Assembly: GCF_029852145.1 (NCBI RefSeq)
Contig: NC_079977.1
Span: 12,892,640 to 12,956,639, forward strand
DNA from: Microplitis mediator
Lineage: Eukaryota > Arthropoda > Insecta > Hymenoptera > Braconidae
DNA: 64,000 bases
Direction of reading: 5' to 3'
Below, in pieces: positions 1 through 11,891 of this stretch. Position 1 is the stretch's first letter; each line of letters starts with the position of its first letter. Below the pieces are notes generated by a model that saw only the letters and a program-made list of their open reading frames with translations, was not told where the DNA came from and ran no database searches. The position numbers and the translations under genes were made by a program.

Positions 1-490
1 AAAAATGATGACAGGGTCTTGTAGGGAATTTATTCAAGTTTTCAACGCCGCCCTTCAACTTTCTGTGCGATCATTGGTACCTGAAATATCGAAGATCAAA
101 GCCAAAAGGATCATTTTCTGTTTGAAGGCTGATATCTCTGCGACAAATCGTCCTACGAGGTTAAAAGAAAACCCAAATTGAAGCTGAATAAATTTGCTGA
201 ACGATGTATGCATTCGTTTAGTTGAAAGAATTTTTCCGCGGTCCGTGGGCTCTTCAGAAAAAAAAAAAAAATTTAGAAATTTTTTGGCTCGCGGTATTTC
301 TCATGTTTGCGCAATAATCGGAGCTTTTAAAAAATTTTGAAAAAAATACACCTAAACTAGAGATTTCAAGCTATAAAATGCTTTTTTTTTAATTTTAGAT
401 ACGATTTTTTTTCACCAAGTTACAGCCTTCCAAAAATCACTAAAAAATTTATAAAATTTTTCTGCTCCTTTAATTTTTTGCATGAGTGTA
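1..490. mobile_element. Family A palindrome, right arm only (cut by window edge)
   Basis: This stretch repeats 62040-62528 nearly base for base and is also the reverse complement of the left arm around 61000-61230. It ends in an A-rich terminus closing with GAGTGTA, as the other family A copies do. The left arm lies outside the window or is lost. No coding potential. Confidence 0.8.
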
Positions 491-502
491 GATATACACT
501 TA

Positions 503-1843
503 GCCCCTAGTAGCAATGGAATTGGGCAAGATTCTTTGGCAAGATACTTGAAGAAGCATTTTGTAAAGAATTGTACAATTCTCGACCAAGAATCTTTATC
601 CAGACTGGCTGCAGACTTGGGCCAGTCTGTGACCAGAATTTGACCAGATTCTTGACCCAGAGTTTTGACATAGACTTGCGCGAGAAACGCAAAAGACGAC
701 GAGCGCGCACCTATTTCCCTCCTTTCCACTTGAATGTAAAAAGTATAGTATTGCAGTGGTTCTCATTTATAGTTGAGTCAACAAGTTTCAAAATGTTATT
801 TTTTTAAATTACGCATTGAGTTTGTAGTAATGCCTAGAAAAATTGATTTTCAGAATTTTCTAGCACTTAAAAAATTTCGGAAGTTTTTGAATAGATTAAG
901 ATGAATAATTAAAATTAAAAAAATGGGAATAGAATTCCGAAAGTTGTGACAAATAGAAAATTGCTTCTTCTTTAATAATCGTTTTTTAATTTTACGCTTC
1001 CTCTATTAATTTTTGAGTTATTGCTAATAATCGAGTCTCTCGTTTTTTCTATTTGATTTTGACTTATAAAAATTGCTATTTTTATTTGTAAAAAAAAATG
1101 TCTTGTCAAATTTAATGACGAATTCAATACCCTCGCAGATTTGAATCACGGTGGAAACACCGTGGAAGTGTAAACACCGTGGATCCACCGTGGTTACCCG
1201 GTGGGTTTGTTCCATTTCACCACCGGGTATACACAGTGTATCCACTGTGATTACGCGATGTATCTACCGTGATTCCACGGTGGCTTGACCACTGTGTATG
1301 CACGGTGTTTCCACTGTGATTACGCGGTGTATCCACTGTGATTCCACGGTGGCTTTGTGCTATTTCACCACCGTGATTCCACGGTGTATCCACCGCGTAA
1401 TCGCAGTGGAAACACCGTGTATACACAGTGGTCAAGCCACCGTGGAATCACGGTGGATACACCGCGTTATCACAGTGGTAAAATGGAACAAACCCACCGT
1501 GTTTCCACCGTGATTCAAATCTGCGAGGGTAAGCTGTCGCTCGCATTTTTAAAAAAACTAGATTCATTTTCTACAGAGAACTCATTTCTCGACTACAGTA
1601 TTATAAATGAAACTAATGTAGAATGAGAACCTCTATATAGGATAGTCCCAAAGTTTAGCAATAGACAGCTCCAGATTTCTGGTCAAATTCTTGACAAATT
1701 CTGACTACAGTCTGGCTCAAGTCTCGACCAATAATCTTGGTCAAGAATCTGGACCAATTCTTGTACAATTCTTGATCGAAAATCGTTTTAAAGTATCTTG
1801 ATCCAGGCTGGTACAAGGCTTTGACAAAATTGCTACTAGGGGC
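503..1843. mobile_element. Palindromic-word element 1 (CCCCTAGTAGCAAT termini)
   Basis: The termini are an inverted pair, GCCCCTAGTAGCAAT at the left and ATTGCTACTAGGGGC at the right. The outer parts (510-720 and 1650-1830) consist of many variants of one word around GATTCTTGACCAG and TTGTACAATTCTTG on both strands. The middle carries a second element (1130-1529). No clear target duplication is seen. There is no transposase gene, so this is non-autonomous or of another nature. Confidence 0.6.
1130..1529. mobile_element. Palindromic-word element 2 (CACGGTG words), nested
   Basis: A 400-bp unit starts CCCTCGCAGATTTGAATCAC and ends with the exact reverse complement. It is flanked on both sides by TA (1128-1129 and 1530-1531), as expected for a TA target duplication. 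The interior is an array of near-palindromic words of the form CACGGTG or CACCGTG separated by 4-9 bases such as TATC or GATTC. A second copy with the same ends lies at 33747-33998. Confidence 0.75.
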
Positions 1844-1849
1844 ATGGAT

Positions 1850-3492
1850 TAAATCATTTTTCTTAATAAGGGGTAGCTATCGACGCGTTTTAATAAATTC
1901 TAAAGCTGATCAGATTTCGGAATTGTTTAGTTCAGCTGTTTCAAAGATATTCGCAAAAAACCGTTTTTTACTATTTCTTTCTCCCATACGATAACTCTTG
2001 AACGAATTATCCGATTGAGATGGCTTAGGCGGCAATCGACGCGTTTTATTACGTTCTAGAGCTGATTAGATTTTGAAGTGGATCGTATAACTCGTTTCTG
2101 AGAAATCACGAAAAAACTAAAAAAAAAAAATTTTTTTCCGTAATTCGCCAATAGTTTCGAGTTTACTTGATTAAATCATCTGAAATTTTTAAAAAAGATA
2201 ATGGCCAACAAGGTCTTTCGATTGCCGCCTTAACCATCCAAATCGGTTTATTAGTTAAAAAGTTATAGGCCGGTCGAACACATACATACACACTAGGGTG
2301 ATCCAAAAAATAAGAAATTTTTTTTTTTTCTCGCAAACAGGTTCAAAAGTTTCATTCAGATAAAAAAAAGACGCCTGTGAAAATTAGAGCTCTTAATATT
2401 AATATAAACATTGTCCGCATTGTACTTTTCTATTTTCCATAAGAATAACATGGAAAAAATTTTTGTTACGTCTTCTGATTTTTATAAGTAGCTAACGATG
2501 CGTCATAAGAATAATTGGCAGGCATATTTTTGTAGGGAATTGAATGCTCTACAAAAAAAGATTCTTAACATTTTTTGAGGAATCTATTTGTTCGAAAGTT
2601 ATTTGGGGTTGAAGTCGAATTCATATTAAATTTTAAGATTTTCTTACTTTCCCGGCGAAACTATCAGACCTATTACAAAATATCATTAGACCTTTTTTGT
2701 AGACAATTTCATTTCCTAGTAGATATTTTCAATAAAGTTTTTTTGAATTCCGCATTGTTTTCTAGTTATTTTTATTTTAATGTCATGCTCATAAAAAAAT
2801 AGTCTTCTGATCGATTTTAAGAGCTTGACATTAAAATGAAAATAACTAGAAAACGATGTGGAGTTCAAAAAAACTTTCTTACAATAACTTCTAGGGAATA
2901 AAATTATCTACAAAAAAGGTTTAATGATATTTTGTAATAGGTCTGATAGTTTCGCCGGAAAAGTAAGAAAATCTTAAAATTTAATATGAATTCGACTTCA
3001 ACCTCAAATAACTTTTGAACAAATAGATTCCTCAAAAAATGATAAGAATCTTGTTTTGTAGAGCATTCAATTCCCTACAAAAACATGCCTGCCAATTATT
3101 CCTATAACGCATCGTTAGCTACTTATAAAAATCAGAAGACGTAGAAAAAATTTTTTCCATGTTATTCTTATGGAAAATAGAAAAGTGCGATGAGGAACCT
3201 CTTAATGTTAATATTAAGAGCTCTAATTTTCACAGGCGTCTTTTTTTATCTAAATGAAACTTTTGAACCTGTTTGCGAGAAAAAAAAAATTTGTTATTTT
3301 TTGGATCACCCTAATACACACACATACATACATCCAGACACTCGGACATTATCCTGAAAATAGTCAGAATAGCTTCCTAGGACCTCAAAATGTCGACATC
3401 TGATGAAAACTCGATTTTCGAAAATCGGGATGAAAACAATAACTTCCCGAAGTTTTCGAAAATCGTCGATTTTTTTGGCGGGAAGTTAAAAA
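1850..3492. repeat. Family D repeat, split by a palindrome
   Basis: Two pieces (1850-2293 and 3314-3492) match the family D copy at 43571-44334. They share the module around CAATCGACGCGTTTTAT, the ACATACATAC microsatellite, and the last part ending GGCGGGAAGTT. A 1-kb palindrome is inserted in the ACATAC tract. Short open frames in it are shadows of the repeat. Confidence 0.6.
2294..3313. mobile_element. Long palindrome, TAGGGTGATCC type
   Basis: The left end TAGGGTGATCCAAAAAA pairs with the right end, and the two roughly 480-bp arms are reverse complements with the centre near 2800. About 150 bp inside each end is an ATAACATGGAAAAA block, a diverged form of the block shared by all palindromes of this type. 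A right-half-only copy lies at 40225-40763. Confidence 0.85.
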
Positions 3493-3966
3493 TTTGCAAT
3501 TACTCATTATGGGATGCTAAATGTGAGGTACCACTATTAGCTAACAAAAAAGTCGTGTTAATTATATTTTCTAACATGCGCACTAAACGCTCAAACAATA
3601 TTAAAGAATTACCCATTAATTAATTAGTGCTGAATAATAAAATGATATTCCTAAATCTTCCCAAATGATTCCCAATTACAGTGTAAACTCTATATAACGT
3701 CACTTAAGGGACCGTGCATTTTTCGACGTTATAGAGAGTGGTCGTTAAATGGAAAGAAAGAAAAAATTGCATTATTTTAACGTTCTAACATGTACGAGTG
3801 TATTATACAAATAACATTATACAAATAACAACAATACAATACAAATAACAACGCTTATTGCGTATACCCGGGAAAAACGGATTAGATCTGACCAGATATA
3901 ATTATATCTGGTCAGATCTAATTATATCTGATCAGATCTATTTATATCTGGTTAGATATGGGATTT

Positions 3967-4400
3967 GAGATATAATCAGATCTAGTCATATCTGATCAGA
4001 TCTAAACAGATATAACTATATCTGGGTTGAAAAATTCATCAGACATGAACAGATCTAGTCATATCTGATCAGATCTACACAGATATAACTATATCTGAGT
4101 TGAAAAATAGCTCAGACATGATCAGATCTAGTCATATCTGATCAGATCTAAACAGATATAACTATATCTGAGTTAAAAAATTCATCAGACATGATCAGAT
4201 CTAGTCATATCTGATCAGATCTAAACAGTTATAACTATATCTGGATTGCAAAATACATTAGTCATGAAAAGGTCTTATCATATCTGGCCAGATCTAAACA
4301 GATATAACTATATCTGAATTGCAAAATGCATTAGACATGAAAAGGTCTTATCATATCTGGCCAGATATAACTATATCGAAGTTGTCAACAGCATCAGATT
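3967..4400. repeat. 73-bp tandem array
   Basis: A landmark CAGACATG (later TAGTCATG or TAGACATG) recurs at 4040, 4113, 4186, 4259 and 4332, exactly 73 bp apart each time, within otherwise similar units. Each unit is itself made of the AGATCTGATCAG and ATATAACTATAT words. The first unit, from about 3967, is partial. Confidence 0.85.
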
Positions 4401-4784
4401 CGATCAGATCCGATTACGTAGTTACCCGGGGAAAATGATTTTGATCTGACCAGATAAAATTATATCTGATCAGATAAAATTATATCTTTGCAGATCATTT
4501 ATATCTGATCAGAACTAATAATTACACATGATCAGATCTTATTATATCTGGCCAACCACCGTTTATATCCGGTCAGATCTAATGAGATATAATTAGATCT
4601 AGGCTAGATAGACTGTCAGACATGATTATATCTAGTCAGATCGGCGTATATGTCGTAAGATCTGACCAGATATAACTATATCTGAACTAAATACAACAAT
4701 TAACATAATCAGATCTTGTTATATCTGCTCAGATATAATCATGAAAATTGTTCATATCTGATTATTTACATTCACGCGATCACA

Positions 4785-4985
4785 TACGTGGAGCAGCGCA
4801 GTGGATAGCGTCAAAGACTTTGGATCTGAAGGATGCAGGTTCGAGCCCAGCAGTCATCGGGATTTTTTCATCAATCAAATTCATGTATAACTCTTCTAAG
4901 TAACGTTTCTAATACGTTAGATTACATTTCGGATCGAATGAAAACTATATTATTTTTTTTTGCAATTTATTTTGTTTTTTTAATA
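4785..4985 (+). mobile_element. tRNA-derived SINE, family II
   Basis: A tRNA-like head has an A-box-like stretch (GCGCAGTGGATAGCG) and a B box GGTTCGAGCCC at 4838-4848. It is followed by CGGGATTTTTTCATCA and an AT-rich tail. A second copy at 28195-28400 shares the B box region and the same GGATTTTTTCATCA junction. The fold does not give a functional tRNA. Confidence 0.6.
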
Positions 4986-5789
4986 GGGATCCCGGGAAAA
5001 AAGGTTTAGATCTGGCCACATATAATTATATCTGATCAGATCTGTCCAGATCTCGTCAGATAGAGACAATTTAAAGATCTGGCCAGATCTGACAAATCAG
5101 ATCTGATCAGATATAATTATATATGGTCAGATCTAAATCGTTTTCCCCGGGTAGTCGGTTATTTTAGTCTGATATTTTTTGTTGCGCCAATATTCTAATT
5201 GTAATTTATTATAAATTTTACTCATATCATGAGATACTGTTTTTCCAACAATTTTGCTGCATTAAGTGCTTCGTTGATGCTTGGTGGAGGCTCAGGGTCG
5301 TCTTTCTCATCTTCATCTTCATCCACCTGCTGTTCCTCGGTATTTTTCACAGAATTTAAAATTTCTTCATTGAGGGCTTGTAGGCAACTGAGAGATTATG
5401 ATAACGTGTAACTAACGAAAGCCGAGTAGTTGAGGTAAACATGTGTAAGTTCATTCACACAACAAACATACGACTGCATTTCTTAGAATTTTCGGTATGT
5501 CAGTAAAAGAAAATATACACAACTACATTTCCATTGATTTCGGCAACTTAGTCAGTACTTCCTAGTAATTAGTAATGCCTTATTGTGGTCGTTAATTAGA
5601 GTGAGCGTGATATGCTATATGGAGTGTATTATTGTATAGACAACAATGTAAACCAACCAAAGTCGAGAAATTTTGACGTTATACGGAGTTTGACGTTAAA
5701 TGGAGTGTCGTTATATAGAGTTTACACTGTAATTAAAAATAAACTTATTGTCCGTAAAATATACATTCAAAAGTTGTTGTTAGAGATTT

Positions 5790-5995
5790 CAAACGGTAGA
5801 GTTAACTCTATAAATAAATTCATTCATAAATGCAACTTGGTAGTGTTTTTTTACGGTAGTGATTGTATCATGGTAGATTTTTTCATTGATAGAGATTTTG
5901 AGATGGTAGATATTTCATTGAAGCGGGAATTTTCTAGGTAGGTATGATGCGGCAGACTTTAATTGGGTAGAGTTTTATTTTTGGTAGGGTTACTT
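5790..5995. repeat. Degenerate GGTAG repeat, spacing near 17 bp
   Basis: GGTAG occurs eight times between 5795 and 5985, with gaps that are mostly near 16-17 bp or twice that. The units have decayed. It lies between the Tigger-like element and a TA microsatellite. The open frame over 5612-5941 is not conserved-looking and overlaps the Tigger-like end. Confidence 0.35.
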
Positions 5996-6076
5996 AGGGC
6001 TGAGTCGTATATGCCAATAAATGTTGTAAGATCTCAATATGTAAATTTCGAATCGAAGTTAAATGTACGCCTATCT

Positions 6077-6081
6077 ATATA

Positions 6082-6148
<67 letters not shown>
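6077..6148. repeat. (TA)n microsatellite
   Basis: Nearly pure TA with one GTG interruption, abutting the left end of the palindrome at 6149. Confidence 0.95.
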
Positions 6149-7754
6149 TAGGGTGGTCCCTATTTTGGACATTTTCGAATTTTTATAAGTAATTTTTTGT
6201 AAGTTTCCCATTTAAATAACACGGGGTTTTTGGCATTGAACGATTAATTTTTTATTCCGGCTAAAGTAATTGTTCGAAAAATTTGAAACTCTGTAGACTT
6301 TATCCTTATATTAGCAGCTGTTCCTCAGAATTTTTACAGATATTCAGCTACTATAATTTTGGGGGTACAGCATGATGAAAAAAAAGAAAAGAATTATTTT
6401 TTTCTATTTTTAGCTGAAATTTTTTTCAAATAACATATCGAACCACTCTGAATTCTTATCAGAAATTCTTACTTTTTTTCACTCTCGCACCCAAGTGGGT
6501 GACCGGCATATCTTTGTTGCACCAATACAGTAACCAGGAGCTTTGGACGAGTTTTTTTTATGAACAAACGAATATTTTCAAAAAATTAAAGCGCACTTCG
6601 CTAAATAAGACAATATTGCGTTAATGTGCAGTAGAGTGTATCTTAAAAGGATTTTTCGAATTCATTACGATCACCTCTCAAAATGATTTCAATTACAACA
6701 GAAAAAATTCCCGTGGAGTTAAAGCTCTTAATTTTAACGGGAAGAGTTACCGCAAAATTTTTTTTGTGATTTTTTCAAGAAATATTTTCGTTTATTTTAT
6801 TTGACTTTGTGTTTTTTTCAAAAATACATAATGCATTCAATTGACATCTGAGATCGCTATATCTATGCCACTAATCATATTACGCCTTAGTTTAACATTT
6901 AATAAATATTATCAATAAATTAAATTTCTTTCAATATCTGCTTAAATAAGTTGGTCACCTTTAAGTTTATTATTTGTTTTAAGCAATAAATAACAAACAA
7001 AAGGTTGATAGTTCTGTGTATTATAATATCGAAATAATTATTTATTTACAATTCTCTAACTATAATAAATTATTAATAAAATCGATCTTTTTTAAAAATA
7101 AATAAAATAAATTTTAAAAATCACGAAAACGAAATTTGCGGCACGTAGTCCTGTTGAAATTAAGAGCTCAAACTTTAAGGCAATTTTTTTTCTGTCGTAA
7201 TTGAAACCGTTTGTAAGGTGATCGTAATAAATTCAAAAAATCCTTTTCAAGAACACTCTACTGCACACTAATGCAAAGTTCCTAAATATACTGTATTAGT
7301 GCAACAAAGATATACCGTTCACCCACTTAGGTGCAAGAATGAAAAAAAGTAAGAACTTCTTATAAGGATGCAGAGTGATTTGATATGTTATTTGAAAAAA
7401 ATTTTATCAAAAATAAGAAGAATAATTTTTTTTTTTTTTTTTCATCATGCTGTACCCCCAAAATTATAGTTGCTGAAAATCTGTGAAAATTCTGAGGAAC
7501 AGCTGCTAATATAAGGATAAAGTCGACAGAGTTTCAAATTTTTCGAACAATTACTTTAGCCGGAATAGAAAATTAATTGTTCAATGCCAAAAACCCCGTG
7601 TTATTTAAATGGGAAACTTACATCGCAGTGCGGCACGGGTTAAAATTGAGATAGAGACCTGAAAATTTGAGGATATTTTTTTTTATTTATTTCGAACCAC
7701 ATAAGCCTCTGGGAGCATAAAAATTCGAAAATGTCCAAAATAAGGACCACCCTA
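6149..7754. mobile_element. Long palindrome, TAGGGTGGTCCC type
   Basis: Left and right arms (about 6149-6800 and 7130-7754) are reverse complements, with an unpaired AT-rich centre near 6800-7130. The ends read TAGGGTGGTCC... and ...GGACCACCCTA. The subterminal block TTTCCCATTTAAATAACACG is present at about 6205, and its complement at about 7590. No gene. Confidence 0.85.
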
Positions 7755-7770
7755 ATATATACATATATAT

Positions 7771-8290
7771 GGGTCATTCCACCAAATAAAATTATTTTTA
7801 CGGGGTGACCCTCGTCGATTTGGTTCAAACTTTGTGGACTCGTTCTATATATTAAAAAAAAAATTCTCTGAAAATTTTAGCGTTTTATTTGCAGCTGTTT
7901 CAAAGTTATGATTTTTTGAATTTTTAAAAAATTTTTGTTTTCAACTTTTTCATTAATTTTCTTAAAGGAAAAAATTTTTTTTTTTAAATGAGCACATAAC
8001 AGTTTTTCGTAGGAAAAATTCTCAGCTTTCCAATAAAAATATCTATTTTTCATTTTATGTTACAAAAGACCTTTTAAAATTCGATTAAAGACGAAAAAAC
8101 GATTTTTATGACTGTGCGGCGCTTGATACATCTAATTTGATATTTTTTTCTGAAAGCTGAGACTTTTTCCCACAAAATATGTGATTTTCACGATGTGCAT
8201 ATTTTTTGTTTGAACAAAATTAAATAAAATATAAACTCTTCATGATTAAAAAACGTTAATTCTTATTTTTTTTTGAGTATGTTGATACAT
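7771..8290. mobile_element. Truncated palindrome, GGGTCATTCCACC end
   Basis: The left end GGGTCATTCCACC follows a TA tract and resembles the ends of the element at 27116-29464. A self-complementary part is visible around 7990-8240 (the TCTCAGCTTTC motif on both arms), but the matching right terminus is absent. Confidence 0.5.
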
Positions 8291-8421
8291 TTTCAACACA
8301 TATATATCCTAAGCTATCAACAATAGGTGAGATAGGGTGCACTGCTTGTGTTTCTTTCACCGTTTTTGACTCCAAGTATCGTACGTCTAAAACATTTATT
8401 TTCTATAAAAAGTCATCATTT

Positions 8422-8557
8422 CCTGATTAAACGAAACGATTTGTAATGTTGAATGCCCATAAAAAGGGTGATTCAAAAGTATTAAAAGTATTCAAAAGCA
8501 TTAAAGAGTATTTAATATTTTTTTCCAATCGTTTTAAGTCGTTTCTTTTAATGAGGG
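8422..8557. mobile_element. Short MITE, CCTGATTAAA type, copy 1
   Basis: About 136 bp with inverted ends (CCTGATTAAACGAAACGATT and its counterpart near TCGTTTCTTTTAATGAGG). Other copies lie at 16374-16523 and 63150-63289 and share a central ATTCAAAAGTATT motif. Confidence 0.65.
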
Positions 8558-8659
8558 TTGCTTATAACAGTGAAATAAACGCTGGTAAAATCTTGAATAT
8601 CCGGATGTATAAATTTTGCGGTGTGAAAAATTTTAGGAATTTTTTTTGACAATGATAAC

Positions 8660-9604
8660 TCATTGCAGATACAACAAAAAAAAAATTTTGAAAAAAAAAA
8701 ATTTTTGAAAAAAAAAATTTAAAAAAAAAAAAAAAAAATTTTTTCAAAATTTTTTTTTTTTTTCAATTTTTTTCGATAATCCATCTTTTTGATTGAAGAA
8801 ATGAAGATTATCGGTAAAAAAAACCATTTTCAAATCGAAAAAATGAACAAAAACCGAGAAACTACCAATTATGGTGATTTTTGACAAAATCAATAAATTT
8901 AAAGCTTCGGGGCACTAAGAAACAAAAATCGCAGCGATTTGAAATTTTCAGGGTTTTTCTCAAGATACTTTGAGGTTGAAAAAAAAGTCGAAGATATCCT
9001 TTGTTCATCCGTTATATCCAAAGTTATAGCAAGATTTCCGAATATCCTTAAATTTGTGAATTTTGACCTGTTTTTTACCAAACAATATCGCTTTAAAAAA
9101 AATTTTTCTATCAAATGCCACTAATTTTGCCTTATAGAGAATGTTTTCCAGTTTTCAAAACCCTGCTTCCATTCTCTGTACGACCAATACATCCGGAGTT
9201 ATTGATTATCAAAGCCAAAATGGACTTTTTTGCTTTGATCAATGATAACTCGGCGCCAAATCGTCGTAGAGACTTTTTAAGGCCACCAAATTAAAGAGCA
9301 TAAAATTTCCGAGAAAAGTCAGACAGTCGGATTATTCAAAAAAATTTATTGTCGCCCATAGAGGTATTGAAAGACCAGCAAAAATTTTGAAAATTTTTTT
9401 TTCGTTGGTTTTCTTATGATTACTCCGGAACCGTACATGATAAAAAATTTTGAGATCCAGATCTGAAAACGAGAAACTTGAGGCTACAATTTGCTTTTTT
9501 TATTTTTTTATACGACCATTTTTCACCGAGTTACAGCATGTTGAAAATCACCTAAAAATTTCGGATTTTTTTTCTATCCCTTAATTTCTGTGACCAGTGC
9601 ATAT
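8660..9604. mobile_element. Family B palindrome, right half only
   Basis: From about 9090 the sequence matches the right arm of the complete family B element at 30822-32178, including the terminus ...TTTCTATCCCTTAATT...CAGTGCATA. The 8690-8780 stretch is A/T homopolymer like the family centre. The left arm is missing. Confidence 0.65.
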
Positions 9605-9610
9605 ATATAT

Positions 9611-10982
9611 TAGACCGGTTCAAAAAAATCGACTATTTTTTTTTTTTTCAAAACCCGCAGTGAAATATCTTCCTAGTCATGAAAAAAGAAGCCTGTGAAA
9701 ACGGGAGCTCTTAATATCAATTTTGAAATGTCGCTCATCGTAAATTTCTATTTTACGTTTAAATAACATGGAAAAAAAAATTTTCTAACTTTGGAATTTC
9801 ACAACTCATTTAGGAATTAACATGTCGGGGTGAGAGATACATATTTTTGAAGGAAATTGAAAGCTCTAAATAAATTGTCTCTTATGTTTTTTCTCTAAGT
9901 CTACTCCTTTAAAAGTTATTCGAGTCTAAAGTTCAACATGTAATTAATTTAACCTTTTTTTCTTGATTTTTCTTAAATATTTCATAATTATTATTGAAAA
10001 AAAAAATTTCTCTTAAAATACTAAATTATCAAGTTTAACGTCGTTGACAAAGTAGATCTCAATTGTTCTACTATGAGGAATAAATGACTTTTCAATTTAA
10101 AAAATCTGAAATTAATTCTCTCTTTGAAGTTTAAAAAAAATTTGAATTGTATGTATACATAATTTTTCGGAAAAACGACCAACTGTGGTTTGTAGGAAAT
10201 GTAGTGCACTTTTTTGTGCACTCGGCGCGATACCGAATTGGTCTGGGTTTGATTTCCAGTTCAGGCTATCTATATTTTTCTCAATATATCTATAAATTGT
10301 CTCATTGAGAAGGTTTGCATGTTTAGGTTTCCACTATATTTAAATGGTTTTTTTGTGCAAAAATTTGATATCATTATTTCAATAAATAAAAAAAGATTGT
10401 TCCTGAATAAGTGTCGTCTTTTCATCAAAATGTCATTGTTGGGTTATTGATATTTAATTGTTGTTAGTAGGATTTCATTGTTCATAGTTTTGATAGCTGA
10501 AGTAAAAATCGTAAATTTTATAAACTGAAAATAATCGTGTTAAACTTAAAGCTATTATCTATACCATTTAAAAATTGTAAAATAATTTTTTTCGAAGATG
10601 AGTTTTATTATTATACCACAATTTAAGATAAAAAGGTTAAATTGATTACATGTTGAACTTTAAACTCGAATAACTTTTAAAGGAGTAGACTTAGAGAAAA
10701 AACATAAGAGACAATTTATTTAGAGCGTTCAATTTCCTTTAAAAATATGTATCTCTCACCCCGACATGTTAATTCCAAAATGAGTTGTAAAATTCCAAAG
10801 TTGAAAATTTTTTTTTTCCATGTTATTTAAACGTAAAATAGAAATTTACGATGAGCGACCTTTCAAAATTGATAGTAAGAGCTCCCGTTTCCACAGGCTT
10901 CTTTTTTCATGACTAGGAAGATATTTCACTGCAGGTTTTGAAAAAAAAAAAAAAAAATAGTCGATTTTTTTGAACCAGTCTA
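9611..10982. mobile_element. Long palindrome, TAGACCGGTTC type
   Basis: The ends TAGACCGGTTCAAAAAAATC and the inverted right end close at 10982. Arms pair over about 9611-9970 and 10620-10982. Both carry the TTTAAATAACATGG block (about 9760 and 10830). A 5'-truncated SINE (10221-10348) sits in the unpaired centre. Confidence 0.85.
10221..10348 (+). mobile_element. SINE family I, 5'-truncated copy with target duplication
   Basis: It matches 46613-46738 from the CTCGGCGCGATACCG part of the tRNA-like head to the 3' end AAATGG. It is flanked by the 11-bp direct repeat TTTTTTGTGCA (10210-10220 and 10349-10359), the signature of LINE-style retroposition. Confidence 0.85.
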
Positions 10983-11098
<116 letters not shown>

Positions 11099-11099
11099 A

Positions 11100-11400
11100 T
11101 TTCAAGTTTACTAATAAAGTAGAGGCCTCTGAGGCCACTGAGGACATAACAACACCAACTTTTTGTGATCCAGTTGATGTCAAGTAAGGGTTTATATTTC
11201 TGTCATCTTGCAGTCAAGTTGGCTATCGAGGTAGTGCAATTTAACTGGTAACCCTAACAGCCACTTTAGCTTGAAATTGACAGTAATTTGATTTGAAATT
11301 ACCTGAAATCTGCTGCCCGAATTTACTGACAATTTGACAGCAAATGTTGAAAAGAAAAATTTGCGGTTAATTTTTCGTCAATTTAGAGGTAACTGAGTGT
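11100..11400. repeat. Repeat fragments upstream of ILRUN
   Basis: 11100-11160 matches the core of the palindrome at 18020-18080 (the motif CTGAGGACATAAC). 11252-11400 is a truncated copy of the word element at 19421-19922, sharing CCACTTTAGCTTGAAATTG and TTGCGGTTAATTTTTC. From 11400 to 11891 I see no repeat; the ILRUN promoter and 5' UTR should lie there, but no core motif can be picked out. Confidence 0.6.
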
Positions 11401-11891
11401 TGTACCTACTATATAGTCCATATCGTATGAATATATGTTAATCTGCCCCTATACAATGGTTGTACATTATACATACGTCGTGTCCAAATAATGACATTTG
11501 AAACAATTTGAAACCCGCAGACCCCACAAAATTTTTAATTCTCCAACGTAAACAAAAGCAACGTAAAATATAAAAGGAAAGAACTCAGTGTTTAAAAACA
11601 AAATACTGGCTATAATAAGTAGTGTATTCAAACGAAAGTAAAAAAAAATTGATTCTATATTTTTCAATTATATAGTAAAGAATTACAAACTTGATAACAG
11701 TAACAATAGAAATAAAATTTAATAGTTTTCGTTAATATTGTTTTCGATTTCATTTTTCTTTTGTTATTTATTAACTGCTTTTGTTATTTATTTATTTTCT
11801 AATTTTTTGTGTGCTATGGCGTATTAAGAAAAAGCAAATTTGAAGTGATTTTCAATAACACATACACAGAGCCTGTAATATAAATTTCATC

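Larger units (their letters stand above)
3867..5151. mobile_element. Palindromic-word element 3 (AGATCTGATCAGAT words)
   Basis: It starts CCCGGGAAAAACGG and ends with the inverted counterpart TTTTCCCCGGG. TA flanks both sides (3865-3866 and 5152-5153). The interior is built from GATCAGATC, CAGATATAACTATATCTG and relatives. Additional left-type ends (CCCGGG followed by A-rich sequence) occur inside at about 4425 and 4992, so it looks like several copies combined. It contains a 73-bp tandem array and a SINE. Confidence 0.7.
3679..5729. mobile_element. Tigger/pogo-like non-autonomous element
   Basis: The termini are CAGTGTAAACTCTATATAAC and its reverse complement, flanked by TA (3677-3678 and 5730-5731). 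Ends of the form CAGT..AACTC..TATAACG with TA duplication are typical of pogo/Tigger elements of the Tc1/mariner superfamily. No transposase remains. The interior is mostly occupied by a word element (3867-5151). Confidence 0.7.

Noticed and set aside
1130..1529. CRISPR-like or other regularly spaced array
   Set aside because: Spacing and word orientation are irregular, the host is eukaryotic, and the unit has transposon-like ends with TA flanks.
5612..5941. 109-residue open frame
   Set aside because: It overlaps the terminus of a Tigger-like element and a degenerate GGTAG repeat, with no recognisable domain.
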